From NCBI GenBank assembly GCA_963702155.1, contig OY969717.1, positions 1,302,001-1,366,000 on the forward strand: 64,000 nt of DNA. Direction: 5' to 3'. The translations under genes were made by a program, and so were the position numbers. Below are positions 9,364 through 18,689 of the stretch, in pieces. Every line of letters starts with the position of its first letter. The first letter of the stretch is position 1. The DNA is from G963702155 sp963702155 (GTDB lineage Bacteria > Pseudomonadota > Alphaproteobacteria > Micavibrionales > Micavibrionaceae). The notes beneath the pieces were generated by a model. That model ran no database searches and was not told the DNA's origin. It saw nothing but the letters and a program-made list of their open reading frames with translations.

Positions 9364-10531
9364 GTTAGAGAGATGGATCACAGATAAACTTCAAAAAAAC
9401 ATCGCACAGGTTCCTGCTGTGGCTTTGCTTGGACCGCGTCAGGTCGGCAAAACCACGCTGGCCAAGGCTGTGGCAAAGGGCATGGATTCCCTCTATCTCG
9501 ATCTGGAATCGCCCGAAGATCTGCTTAAACTTAGCGATCCGTCAAGTTTTTTGAGCATGCATAGCGATAAACTCATCATTTTGGATGAAATCCAGCGCGC
9601 GCCAGACCTGTTCATGATCCTGCGCGGGCTGATTGATAAAAACAGAGAGCAAGGCCGTAAAACTGGACAGTTTCTTTTGCTCGGATCCGCTTCGATGGAT
9701 TTACTGCGCCAATCATCAGAAAGCCTTGCCGGGCGGATCAGCTACATTGAGATGGGCGGTTTAAATGTGCTGGAAATTGGTGAAGAGAAAAAGGATTTGC
9801 AAAAATTATGGGTGCGTGGCGGCTTCCCGGACAGCTATCTGGCCGCAGATGACGATACGGCCATGGACTGGCTGGAGGATCTGATCCGCACCTATCTGGA
9901 GCGTGACGTGCCGCAAATGGGCTTCCGCGTCCCTGCAAACAGGCTCCGCCGACTATGGACCATGCTTGCCCACCTGCAAGGCGAGACCATCAACTATTCA
10001 AAACTGGGCGGCAATCTTGAAATTGATGGCAAAACCGTTAGCAATTATATTGATATTCTCACCGATCTATTACTGCTCAGACGCATTGAACCGTGGCATG
10101 CCAACGTCAAAAAACGGCTGGTAAAATCACCGCGCTATTATATTCGAGATAGCGGCATTCAGCATCGCCTGCTGGGTATTGGAAACCATGATGCCCTGTT
10201 GTCAAACCCTGTATTGGGGAAGAGCTGGGAAGGATTTGTGGTGGAGAATATTCACTCTGTGTTACCGCGCCGCGCTGAAACATATTTCTATCGCACATCC
10301 GCCGGTGCTGAAATTGATCTGGTTATTAAAATGCCGTCCTCAGAAATCTGGGCCGTGGAAATCAAACATGGTGTTGCCCCCAAACTCGGGAAGCATTACA
10401 GCCAGACATGTGATGATGTTGGCGCCACAAAAAAATACGTTGTCTATGGCGGCGATGACGAATTCCCGGTTGGCGATGATGTAACCGTGATTTCGCTACC
10501 AAAGCTGATGGATAAAATTCAAACGGCCTAA
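9362..10531 (+). CDS. AAA ATPase with C-terminal DUF4143 domain
   Basis: An AAA-fold ATPase of the group combining an N-terminal AAA_14-type P-loop domain with a C-terminal DUF4143 domain. The Walker A motif is LLGPRQVGKTTLA, Walker B is KLIILDEIQRAPD, and a sensor-like segment GQFLLLGSAS follows. The C-terminal half contains SPRYYIRDSGIQHRL and a nuclease-like E-x-D ... E-x-K pair (AEIDLVI, WAVEIKHG), as usual for DUF4143. The frame can be extended to a TTG at 9326, but homologues normally begin near MLERW, so I favour ATG 9362. The cellular role is not established; these genes occur sporadically and are often horizontally acquired, as this one appears to be. Confidence 0.88.
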   Translation: MLERWITDKLQKNIAQVPAVALLGPRQVGKTTLAKAVAKGMDSLYLDLESPEDLLKLSDPSSFLSMHSDKLIILDEIQRAPDLFMILRGLIDKNREQGRKTGQFLLLGSASMDLLRQSSESLAGRISYIEMGGLNVLEIGEEKKDLQKLWVRGGFPDSYLAADDDTAMDWLEDLIRTYLERDVPQMGFRVPANRLRRLWTMLAHLQGETINYSKLGGNLEIDGKTVSNYIDILTDLLLLRRIEPWHANVKKRLVKSPRYYIRDSGIQHRLLGIGNHDALLSNPVLGKSWEGFVVENIHSVLPRRAETYFYRTSAGAEIDLVIKMPSSEIWAVEIKHGVAPKLGKHYSQTCDDVGATKKYVVYGGDDEFPVGDDVTVISLPKLMDKIQTA

Positions 10532-10839
10532 CTCACCACCCGATGAATGATATTCGTCACCACGCCCCAAATATGTAGGCGGTTTTTGTCATTAAGCATG
10601 ATGGGGGCGTATTTCTTGTTCTCTGGCTTCAGGGAAATTTCACTGCCTTTAATCTGCAATCGTTTGACCGTCAGATTGTCATCAATGCCTGCAATAACAA
10701 TGTGACCATGTTGCGGTTCAATGGACCGATCCACGATGAGAATATCGCCGGATTTAGCAACGGTCGTAGGCGTTCTTGTCGAGGTGCCAGTGATGTTATC
10801 ATTGGTCGCTTTTGCCAATCGAACGCGGCAGCATTTCAC
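10528..10839 (-). pseudogene. UmuD/LexA-like S24 peptidase remnant
   Basis: The C-terminal part matches the UmuD/S24 fold: GDILIVDRSIEPQHGHIVIA, then LTVKRLQ, which contains the catalytic Lys, and a final GVVTNIIH strand. The part that should hold the catalytic Ser (usually GDSM about 10 residues before GDIL) reads instead NDNITGTSTRTPTT, with extra residues and no such Ser. Upstream, another frame begins VNHTISEKK and stops, so the 5' end looks frameshifted or recombined. No umuC follows. I call it a degenerate remnant. It overlaps the ATPase stop by 4 bases and points towards it. Confidence 0.6.
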
Positions 10840-11240
10840 ATCATAATTATTTTTTCTCAGAGATCGTATGGTTCACGCTCTCTGCATTAAACCGCTAACA
10901 ATCCCACATTGACAAACCATTGGAAAATAAGGCCTAAACCTGAAGGTGGGTTTTGAGGGTCGCTCTATAGGTTTTAGAGAAAAAGGGGCATTTAGAGAGA
11001 AAACAGACTGAAAATACGGCACCAACGTGCTTGGCGTTCCTTCAGCTTTACATGGCAAAAGCCCAAGAACTCTGCCCCTTGGGGGAAGGCTTACAATGCC
11101 CATAGAGTGTTTGGATTTAGAAAATTGGTTGTGTGATCGTTACGGTTTTCACACCTAATCGTGAAAAAGTATCTTAATCGGCGCGGCGCTCAATTAAAGA
11201 GAGATTTTGCAACAAAACAGACATCCATATATGTGGGCCG
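10840..11240. other. 401-bp gap without a convincing gene
   Basis: Between the umuD-like remnant and the AlkB gene. Open frames exist (one on the minus strand at 10873-11103), but their amino-acid composition is odd and no family resemblance or ribosome site supports them. No strong hairpin was noticed. Confidence 0.5.
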
Positions 11241-11846
11241 TTAATTTAAAATCATCGTTCGGAATGTCAGAGAAATTCGTCTTTCGCGTGGAACTTTAAA
11301 ACCGTCCACATTATCTGATTTTCTTGCCGGGATTGCGTGCGCCCAATCATAACGGGCTACCCCAGAAAGTGCGGTGAGGCTGCAAGGTTTCAGATATATT
11401 TCTTGGCGCTCGTCTCCCTTTGTGAATTGCATAGTAGCGCCTGCACCCAAACTAAGGCTGGCAATGACATCGCCAAAACAAGGGACACAATCAACATGCC
11501 CAGAAATCCCTTGCCCGGGCAAATATTCATTAACGATAAGCTGTTCAGGGCTTTTACTAAAAACACCTTTTTGTACCAAACGATCCGATACGACTCTCAC
11601 CCAATCGGGTAATGCCCCAAGATAGGAATCTGCCGTTACTGCCCGCGCTTTATAATCATATTTATAGCCGTAATGCTGCACCCGGCGCTTAAGATCATTT
11701 AGCCATGGCTGTCCATCAATAGCAGTGATAAGAGCCAGCTCTTCTTCCGCGCTTATAAAATCAGGCACATAAGTCAGCCCTGAAATATCTGGGAGAGCTT
11801 CTTCTTTTGGCAATAATTCCATCTGCATCATAGAAAAATACGCCAT
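11241..11846 (-). CDS. AlkB-like 2-oxoglutarate/Fe(II)-dependent dioxygenase
   Basis: A 201-aa AlkB-family dioxygenase. It would remove alkyl groups from nucleic acid bases, using Fe(II), O2 and 2-oxoglutarate. The metal-binding triad is visible as H-x-D in SGHVDC and a distal His in YDWAHAIP. The 2-oxoglutarate-binding Arg is in RERRISLTFR, and NEYLPGQGIS precedes the HxD as in the ALKBH8/AlkB-like branch. The length fits the compact bacterial members. Met residues at 6 and 7 could also be starts, and no clear ribosome site separates them. It is alone between accessory genes, so it is possibly cargo. Confidence 0.9.
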   Translation of the reverse strand: MAYFSMMQMELLPKEEALPDISGLTYVPDFISAEEELALITAIDGQPWLNDLKRRVQHYGYKYDYKARAVTADSYLGALPDWVRVVSDRLVQKGVFSKSPEQLIVNEYLPGQGISGHVDCVPCFGDVIASLSLGAGATMQFTKGDERQEIYLKPCSLTALSGVARYDWAHAIPARKSDNVDGFKVPRERRISLTFRTMILN

Positions 11847-11901
11847 TACACATTAAATAACAATTGCTCCATTCGGAGACTATACCTTCAAAGCCCCGGC
11901 A

Positions 11902-12486
11902 TCATAAAATATAGATCTTAGATTTCTTACTAAAAAATGATGGGCCAGAACATAGCGTTCCTGTAATGAGCCGCGCGACCTCTGTTAGGCTGTTATAATA
12001 TTCCCCTTTGTATTCATAAAACCCTTTGCGGCAATATATGACGTATGTTTTCTTGTTGTACGTTCGCTCAATCACGGTTCCGTCGACGAGGCGGGTGATG
12101 CAGCCTCGAGACGCACGCTCAAGTTTTTCCTCATTATAATCCATCGGGTCTACATCAGCGGGAAGATTATCTGGAGAAAATGGTTCACGCAGTTGATGTT
12201 GAAGCTTTTCTAAAATAGCTAAAATGACAGCATCGCGCAAAAGATCCGGCGGGCATTTCTTTTTCAGGAGCGTTTTATAATCCGCGCGTAATTGGCTAAT
12301 GGATGATAATTGGAGCCGTGCATATTGCTTGATAAGATAGAGCACATCATCTTCCTTATCGGCCTCCTCAATATCATTTTCAAAAACATGTAACACGTCA
12401 ATCCACCGTTGTAGCGGCGTTCGGTGATTTATGCTTTGAGAATTATTATCCGCAAGTATGCTGGGCTGTTCTTGTCGCTGGTACAT
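11902..12486 (-). CDS. DUF2924 family protein
   Basis: A 194-aa protein whose C-terminal half fits DUF2924: a helical N-terminal part with LRADYKTLLKKKCPPDLLRD, a basic linker, then GCITRLVDGTVIERTYN and the closing signature SLTEVARLITGTLCSGPSFF. DUF2924 genes are regularly found next to large serine recombinases in alphaproteobacterial integrated elements, and such a recombinase lies 2.8 kb away. The ribosome site GGAG, 7 bases before the ATG, is clear. The function is unknown. The AbiE pair separates it from the recombinase, which suggests a later insertion between them. Confidence 0.8.
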   Translation of the reverse strand: MYQRQEQPSILADNNSQSINHRTPLQRWIDVLHVFENDIEEADKEDDVLYLIKQYARLQLSSISQLRADYKTLLKKKCPPDLLRDAVILAILEKLQHQLREPFSPDNLPADVDPMDYNEEKLERASRGCITRLVDGTVIERTYNKKTYVIYCRKGFYEYKGEYYNSLTEVARLITGTLCSGPSFFSKKSKIYIL

Positions 12487-12938
12487 TTTTTATCTCCTAT
12501 TTTAAGTTTGCGAGAGTAAAAAGACCTCTCACTTCTACTGGTATTCGGTTGCACCAAAAAACGACGATAAAAAGTGAAAAATAATTGAAAAAGAACTTTT
12601 AAAAGATAGTCTGCGCAGAGCTTTTTACCTTTAAAAGCGATGATTTTATGCATACAGGCCATAGAAACCCAATCAAATCAACATTGAAAATATATTAAAA
12701 ACAGCGAGTTAGGCCTAAAAAGTCTTTTTGTCTTTTTGATAGTTTTTGTGTGGTCGTTACTTCCAAACGGAAGATTGAAGAATTAAAAACCTGAAGGCCG
12801 AAAGTTTTTCTAATCCATCTATTTTGAGCTTTAAAATTATCTCTAAAAACAAACTATTAGTTTATCTATGGGCATCTTTTTAATGAAATCTACCGTAAAA
12901 AACTTGAAATACATTAAAAATAACGCTATAAATACATC
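12487..12938. other. 452-bp AT-rich gap upstream of the AbiE pair
   Basis: No supportable gene. A minus-strand frame at 12429-12662 is lysine- and phenylalanine-rich, overlaps the DUF2924 start and looks random. The region must contain promoters for the divergent DUF2924 and AbiE transcripts. I could not find convincing operator repeats for AbiEi. Confidence 0.5.
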
Positions 12939-13709
12939 ATGAGTATAACAAAAGACAAAAAATTAAAGAGTTTGTTGGAACAATGGCCGTCAGGACTTGT
13001 GGCAACATCACCATGGCTGAAGGAAATGTCCATATCAGGGCAACTGGCACAGCGTTATTTAAAAAGCGGCTGGATAGAGTCGTTGGGGCGCGCGGCCTAC
13101 AAAAGAACAAATGATGAGATAAACTGGTACGGCGGCCTCGCTGCTATACAGAGGCAGCTTTTACTTGATGTACATGTGGGCGGCCCTACAGCATTATCGA
13201 TAAAAGGCTCCGCCCATTATGTCCGGTTTGGGAAGGAGAGGATATTCCTATTTTCTGCGCTCAATCAAAAATTGCCAAAATGGTTTTTGGATTATGATTG
13301 GGACAACCCTATAGAGCATATAAAAACATCGATGCTACCAAGCAGTATAGACGTCAAATCGTATGAGTTTAATGGCATGGATATAAAAATATCTTCTCCA
13401 GAAAGGGCTATATTAGAATGCTTATATCTAAGCCCCAAAAACTTCGACCTGCTAGAGTGTTATCAAATAATGGAAGGCCTTACGACATTAAGGCCCAAGG
13501 TACTTCAAGAATTATTAGAGCGGTGCAGCTCCATCCGCGTAAAAAGACTGTTTTTATATATGGCAGATAAAGCAACCCTGCCTGTTTTAAAGCACTTAGA
13601 TTTGGACAACATAGATCTCGGAAAAGGTGATCGTAGCATTGTCAAAAACGGAGTTTATAATTCCCAATACAGAATCAGCCTACCGAAAGAGCTTGTCGAT
13701 TATGTTTGA
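12939..13709 (+). CDS. abiEi: AbiEi-type antitoxin/transcriptional regulator
   Basis: A 256-aa protein with the layout of the AbiEi antitoxin of type IV AbiE systems. The N-terminal winged helix-turn-helix region contains WPSGLVATSPWLKEMSI and LAQRYLKSGWIESLG. The C-terminal domain has SPERAILECLYLSP. In characterised systems AbiEi represses its own promoter and counters AbiEii without direct protein binding. It overlaps the downstream toxin start by 8 bases, so the two are translationally coupled. Assignment rests on motif recall and on the adjacent toxin, which is the stronger of the two. Confidence 0.85.
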   Translation: MSITKDKKLKSLLEQWPSGLVATSPWLKEMSISGQLAQRYLKSGWIESLGRAAYKRTNDEINWYGGLAAIQRQLLLDVHVGGPTALSIKGSAHYVRFGKERIFLFSALNQKLPKWFLDYDWDNPIEHIKTSMLPSSIDVKSYEFNGMDIKISSPERAILECLYLSPKNFDLLECYQIMEGLTTLRPKVLQELLERCSSIRVKRLFLYMADKATLPVLKHLDLDNIDLGKGDRSIVKNGVYNSQYRISLPKELVDYV

Positions 13710-14598
13710 ACATTACAGAGAAAAAGTTGTGCTTTTGATCAAGATCCTACCTCTTGTTACAGAGGAAGCCTGTTTTGCTCTGCACGGCGGCACAGCCATT
13801 AATCTTTATGTGCGCGACATGCCCAGGCTTTCAGTTGATATTGATCTGACCTATCTCCCCATAGAAGACAGACCTACAACTCTTGAAAACATCAGCGCGG
13901 CCCTTGTTCGCATTAAAAACCAAGTTGAACAAACTATGCCAAATGTTCGTGTCGATCACAAAGAAGAAATTGGCAAACTGGTCATCACCCTACACGGCGC
14001 AAAAATTAAATTAGAAGTCAATCTAGTTGGACGCGGAACAATCTCTGAACCCATAGAAATGGATTTATGCGATAAAGCTCAAGATGAGTTTGAGTCTTTT
14101 GTGACGATGCCTGTTGTGCCCATTGGTCAATTATATGGCGGTAAAATATGCGCGGCGCTGGATCGCCAGCACCCAAGGGATTTGTTCGATGTTAAACATC
14201 TGCTAGAAAACGAAGGCTTTTCCGATGAGGTTCGGCAGGGCTTTTTATTCTGCTTACTGGGCAGTGATCGGCCCATCAATGAAGTCATCGCGCCGAATTT
14301 TCAAGATCACCGCAAAGCCATGGAAAAACAATTCACCGGCATGAGCGCAGAAGAATTCTCGTATGAAGATTTTGAAACCACCAGAGAAAAATTAATCAAA
14401 GTCGTGCATGCAGGACTTACAAGCCAAGACAAAGAATTCTTGCTGAGCGTGAAAAATGTTACCCCTGATTGGAGCATTTATGATTTTGAACGCTTCCCCG
14501 CCGTGCAATGGAAACTTCAAAACCTACAAAAACTCAAAACAAACAATCCTGAAAAACATCGCCAGCAATATGAAGCCTTAAAAGAAAAGCTAAATTAA
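13702..14598 (+). CDS. abiEii: AbiEii nucleotidyltransferase toxin
   Basis: A DNA-polymerase-beta-like nucleotidyltransferase toxin of the AbiEii/DUF1814 family. The active-site motif I is HGGTAINLYV followed by LSVDIDLTY, giving the G-G-T and D-x-D acidic pair. The segment GQLYGGKICAALDRQHPRDLFDVK is the family's conserved middle motif. I choose ATG 13702 because homologues begin with M-x-x-x-Y-R-x-K-V before the LPLVTEE segment; an open frame to 13627 would overlap the antitoxin by 83 bases. Such toxins modify RNA (tRNA nucleotide addition is described for relatives) and cause abortive infection or growth arrest. Confidence 0.9.
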   Translation: MFEHYREKVVLLIKILPLVTEEACFALHGGTAINLYVRDMPRLSVDIDLTYLPIEDRPTTLENISAALVRIKNQVEQTMPNVRVDHKEEIGKLVITLHGAKIKLEVNLVGRGTISEPIEMDLCDKAQDEFESFVTMPVVPIGQLYGGKICAALDRQHPRDLFDVKHLLENEGFSDEVRQGFLFCLLGSDRPINEVIAPNFQDHRKAMEKQFTGMSAEEFSYEDFETTREKLIKVVHAGLTSQDKEFLLSVKNVTPDWSIYDFERFPAVQWKLQNLQKLKTNNPEKHRQQYEALKEKLN

Positions 14599-15176
14599 TT
14601 ATTGCGGATCAATGATTTTATAATGCCCGGTCTTTCTGGCACCATCAAATCTAATCCTTCCAGCATCTTTCAGTTTCAGAATATCTCTTTTGGCTGTTTT
14701 TACTGTGACCTGCCATCTATTTGCAATATCTTCAGCAGTTCCTTTTTTGCCACTTTTTAGCAATATCAGAAAGTATTTTTGCCTTTGGTTCAGTTTTACA
14801 GGGACATTTATAGGGACACAAATGTCCCTATAAATTGGGTGTTTTATTCTGGAATCATTTTTATCATACACATCCAGAAAAAGCTGAAACACTTCCAAAG
14901 TTCGCCGCCGCCAATTTGTTCTATAATGAATTTCAAAAGCGATGGTGAACGCCTAGAAAGCAATAGCAAATGCCCCGAAGATGGCGCGCTTCTGCCCTCA
15001 TACCAATTTTTGATCGTACGCAAACTGGTCTTTGTTGTTCCTCCTATTGCCTTCACTGCAGCGCTGTCATCTTTAAAATCCTCTCGTAATGCGCCCGCTA
15101 CAATTTGGGCTAATTTCACATTAGAAATAGCCTCTGATTTTAATGGAAAAACTTGGTCCTTATTTGTCAACGACAT
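14599..15176 (-). pseudogene. HTH transcriptional regulator, frameshifted
   Basis: Two overlapping frames give one continuous regulator. The N-terminal part (15176 to about 14897) has SLRTIKNWYEGRSAPSSGHL, a non-classical helix-turn-helix seen in regulators of alphaproteobacterial islands. The C-terminal part (to 14599) has LNQRQKYFLILL and a winged helix with GTAEDIANRWQVTVKTAKRD. The frame changes at ELW: adding one G to the GG near 14896 restores ELWEVFQLFLDV. A strong AAGGAG sits before the ATG at 15176. It is divergent from the recombinase, with 82 bases between, so it probably regulates the recombinase-ParB operon. Confidence 0.7.
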
Positions 15177-15258
15177 CTTACTGCTCCTTTGTTTATAATG
15201 GAAAAGAACAGTTTGCGATGCGCGGGCTGAAAATCAGACTAGGCTATGGCGCATTTTT

Positions 15259-16856
15259 GTGTATTTAACGGCGGGCGATAAAAAAGTGCAGGATTATAAA
15301 AATAACCGGGAACCGGGAGACGATAGTGAGCGTGCCGTTAGAAAAGCGGCGATGTATGTTCGCATGTCTACGGATCATCAAAAGTATTCCACGGAAAATC
15401 AGGAACAAGCCATCCGTGATTATGCCGCGCATCATAATATCGAGATTGTAAAAATCTACACAGATGGCGGCAAGAGTGGCTTGAGCTTTAGCGGGCGCGA
15501 AGGATTAAAAGCCTTAATTGCTGCTGTTGAAACAAAAACAGAAGAATTTTCTGTCATTCTTGTTTTGGATGTGACGCGGTGGGGCCGCTTTCAGGATGCG
15601 GATGAAAGCGCTTATTATGAGTTTATCTGTCGCCGAGCAGGATGCGACGTACACTATGTGGCTGAACAGTTTAGCAATGATGGCTCCTTGCAGTCCAACC
15701 TCATGAAAAACATAAAGCGCAGCATGGCTGGTGAGTACAGCCGCGAACTTTCCGTCAAGGTTTTTGCCGGGCAGTGCCGTCTGATTGAAAAAGGCTACCG
15801 CCAAGGCGGCCCTGCCGGTTTCGGCCTGCGGCGTATGTTGATTGATGAACAGGGGAATGAAAAAGGCACACTTAAACGCGGCGAGCATAAGAGCCTGCAG
15901 ACTGACCGCGTTATTCTAGTACCGGGGCCAGAGAATGAAATCAACACCGTTCGCTGGATCTATCGCAGCTTCGTTGATAGCCGTATGAATGAGAAGAGAT
16001 AGCTGAGCAGCTTAATCGCCAAGGCGAAACCACTGATCTTGAACGGCCTTGGACACGGGGCACGGTTCATCAAGTCCTGACTAACGAAAAATATATTGGC
16101 AATAACGTTTTTAACCGCACGTCTTTTAAGCTGAAAAAGCGCCGCGTTGTGAATGAGCAAGAAATGTGGGTACGCGCCGATGGTGTATTTGAAGCCATTA
16201 TTGACACGCCTTATTTCTACACAGCACAAGGCATCATTGCGCAGAGAAGTCGAAGATATTCCGATGAAGAACTGCTTTCTAAGTTACACAAGCTTCACCA
16301 GAGCAAGGGGTGGCTTTCGGGGATCCTGATTGACGAAGCAGAGGAGATGCCTTCGAGTAGTGCGTATGCTCATCGCTTCGGCAGCCTCTTGCGCGCTTAT
16401 GAATTGGTGGAGTACACACCAAACCGGGATATGCGCTATATCGAAACCAACCGCCATATCCGCTCGCTTTATCCGGATATCTGTGAGGGCGTTATTCACC
16501 GTATCCAAGATTTGGGTGGTGGCATCCACCGCGAAGTCGCATCAGACATGATCGTTGTTAACGATGAGGTCAAAGTGTCCATTGTTATTTCACGCTGCTT
16601 TCAAACAAAGGCTGGACGCAATCGTTGGAAGGTACGACTCGATAGCGGGCTAAGGCCAGATATCACGATTGTTGTACGGATGGATGAGACCAATAAAAAT
16701 CCTCTCGATTATTACATTTTGCCCGCACTTGATGTTGAGGATCCTAAACTCAGACTGGCTGACAATAACGGCCTGGCACTTGATTGTTATCGCTTTGATG
16801 ATCTGGAAGATTTCTTTTCACTCACGAGGCGCGTGAGCATACAGGAGGCCGCATAA
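15259..16856 (+). pseudogene. Large serine recombinase, frameshifted
   Basis: A large serine recombinase of about 530 residues. The N-terminal catalytic domain shows AAMYVRMSTDHQKYSTENQ, with the nucleophile Ser in RMSTD, and VLDVTRWGRFQD. The recombinase domain follows (GPAGFGLRR, RGTVHQVLTNEKYIGNN). The frame breaks at MNEK|R near 15995; adding one A to the AA there gives MNEKEIAEQLNRQGE and continuous homology to 16856. The C-terminal ~200 residues are specific to this group. The stop overlaps the first ParB start (ATGGC at 16856), so they are co-transcribed. If the frameshift is real, the element can no longer excise by itself. Confidence 0.88.
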
Positions 16857-17749
16857 TGGCAGAAAAATACAAAATTGAGATGATCTCGATTGAGCGTATC
16901 CATGTTACCAACACGCGGGATCGCACCGAAAAAAGCTTTCAGGAAGTCAAAGGCAATATCTCAAGGGTTGGCTTAAAAAAGCCCGTGACCGTGCGCCCCT
17001 CCGATGATGGTAATGGATATGATCTTGTTTGCGGTGAAGGCAGGCTTAAATCTTTTATTGCGCTTGGAGAAAAAACCGTACCAGCCATTGTGCGTCACGA
17101 TATTTCCAAAGATGACGCCTTTGTCATGAGCCTTGTTGAGAACATGGCACGCCGCCAGCATACGGCAATGGATCTTCTCAAAGGCATTGAATTACTGAAA
17201 GAACAAGGTTATGGCGTGATGGAGATATCGCGTAAAACAGGGCTTGGCAATTCCTATATTTCTGAAATTTTAAATCTATTGCGAATGGGTGAGGAACGTC
17301 TTATTTCTGCCGTTGAAAAGGGGCAAATCCCGCTGAGCATCGCTATGAAAATAGCCTCCTCTTCTGGCAATGAACAAAAGGCCTTGCAAGAAGCTTATGA
17401 AAGTAAAGAGCTGCGTGGTAAAAAATTCGTCATGGCTCAGCGTCTGGTTGAAAAACGCCGTAACCTTGGCAAAGGAATGCGCAAAGGCGGCGGCAGTAGA
17501 AAAATGTTAGACGGCCCCTCGATTTCAGCGCGTCAGATGGTGCAGAAATTTCAAACAGAAATTGATCGTATGCATTCTCTTGTTGAGAAATCCGAAACAA
17601 CCAATAACGCGCTTCTGATTATAGTTGAGTTTTTTTTTAATCTGCTTAAAGACGATAATTTTACCAATCTCCTGCGTGCAGAGAATTTCGGAACAATGCC
17701 ACGCGCCCTCGTGCAAATGATCAAAGAAAGGGAAAAAGCCTGTGAGTGA
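16856..17749 (+). CDS. ParB/RepB-type partition or DNA-binding protein (first of a pair)
   Basis: A 297-aa ParB-fold protein. The N-terminal ParB/sulfiredoxin-like CTPase domain has VCGEGRLKSFIALG and VENMARRQHTAMD (the C-G-E-x-R and E-N-x-x-R motifs). A helix-turn-helix segment follows (VMEISRKTGLGNSYISEIL), then a basic linker and a C-terminal helical region. It is related to RepB of repABC replicons and to other ParB-like proteins of integrated elements. It starts at the recombinase stop and overlaps the second ParB gene by 8 bases, so the three form one operon. A ParA ATPase is absent. Confidence 0.88.
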   Translation: MAEKYKIEMISIERIHVTNTRDRTEKSFQEVKGNISRVGLKKPVTVRPSDDGNGYDLVCGEGRLKSFIALGEKTVPAIVRHDISKDDAFVMSLVENMARRQHTAMDLLKGIELLKEQGYGVMEISRKTGLGNSYISEILNLLRMGEERLISAVEKGQIPLSIAMKIASSSGNEQKALQEAYESKELRGKKFVMAQRLVEKRRNLGKGMRKGGGSRKMLDGPSISARQMVQKFQTEIDRMHSLVEKSETTNNALLIIVEFFFNLLKDDNFTNLLRAENFGTMPRALVQMIKEREKACE

Positions 17750-18689
17750 TAAAGAAAATAAAAATGACGGTGAAAAGAAAGATGTTTTAGAAAATAATGT
17801 CAAACTCGGTTTTGAACAACAAACAATTGAACTTGATTTTAAAAACATTGTTCCGCTAAAAATTCTCTCCCAAGCCATACGGGAAAGCCGCAAATTTCAA
17901 CAAATCATAGCTTCAATCAAGGAGGTCGGTATTATTGAGCCGCTTGTAGTGACTAAGGAATCCGCTTCAAAAAATTGTTATATTTTGCTCGACGGTCATA
18001 TGCGTTTAGAAGCTCTGAAAGAAATCGGTGAAGCGCAGACGATCTGTCTTATATCAACGGATGATGAGGCATTCACCTACAATAAATACGTGAGCCGCCA
18101 AGCTCCTATTCAAGAACACAAGATGATCCAAAAAGCCGTGGCAAACGGTGTGCCGGAAGAAAAAATCGCACAGGCGCTCAATGTGAATGTCAAAAGCATC
18201 ATACAAAAACGGAGCCTACTGGACGGTATTTGTCCTGAAGCCGTGGATTTGCTCAAAGATAAAATGCTCGCCAGCGGTGTTTTTCGTGTGCTCAAAAAAA
18301 TGAAGCCGCCGCGCCAAATTGAAACCGCCATGCTGATGATCGATACGAACGCTTTTACCGTTCCCTACGCCCGTGCCCTACTGGAGACAACACCCCATGA
18401 TCAACTCGTAAATACAGAAAAACCCAAAGTAGCGGTGCTCAGCCAAGAAAAACGTGCGCGCATGCAAAAAGAGATAACTCGGCTGGAACGTGAATACAAG
18501 CTGATCAAAGATGAACGCGGACAAAAAAACTTGGTGCTGCAATTTGCCAAAAACTATCTCGTTAAGCTTTTGGAAAATGCGCAGGTCGTACGTTTTTTAA
18601 GCAAAAATTATCCTGATATTTTGGAGGAGTTTCAAAAAATTGCGGAGATGACATCTTTGAACAACCCAAATGCTGGAGAAGCAAAATAA
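17742..18689 (+). CDS. RepB-type ParB protein (second of a pair)
   Basis: A 315-aa protein with a divergent ParB N-terminal domain (CYILLDGHMRLEALKEIG) and a C-terminal domain resembling that of plasmid RepB: KMIQKAVANGVPEEKIAQAL, followed by ALLETTPHDQLV. It is a paralogue, not a copy, of the preceding gene; LLDGH replaces the CGE motif of the first. Paired ParB-like proteins without ParA next to a serine recombinase suggest a role in element maintenance or in bringing recombination sites together rather than classic plasmid partition. That role is inference. Confidence 0.85.
   Translation: MSDKENKNDGEKKDVLENNVKLGFEQQTIELDFKNIVPLKILSQAIRESRKFQQIIASIKEVGIIEPLVVTKESASKNCYILLDGHMRLEALKEIGEAQTICLISTDDEAFTYNKYVSRQAPIQEHKMIQKAVANGVPEEKIAQALNVNVKSIIQKRSLLDGICPEAVDLLKDKMLASGVFRVLKKMKPPRQIETAMLMIDTNAFTVPYARALLETTPHDQLVNTEKPKVAVLSQEKRARMQKEITRLEREYKLIKDERGQKNLVLQFAKNYLVKLLENAQVVRFLSKNYPDILEEFQKIAEMTSLNNPNAGEAK

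Noticed and set aside
10873..11103. Minus-strand 76-codon frame
   Set aside because: Unusual composition, no ribosome site and no family resemblance.
12429..12662. Minus-strand 77-codon frame upstream of and overlapping the DUF2924 start
   Set aside because: Biased lysine/phenylalanine composition typical of random AT-rich DNA; the DUF2924 ribosome site lies inside it.
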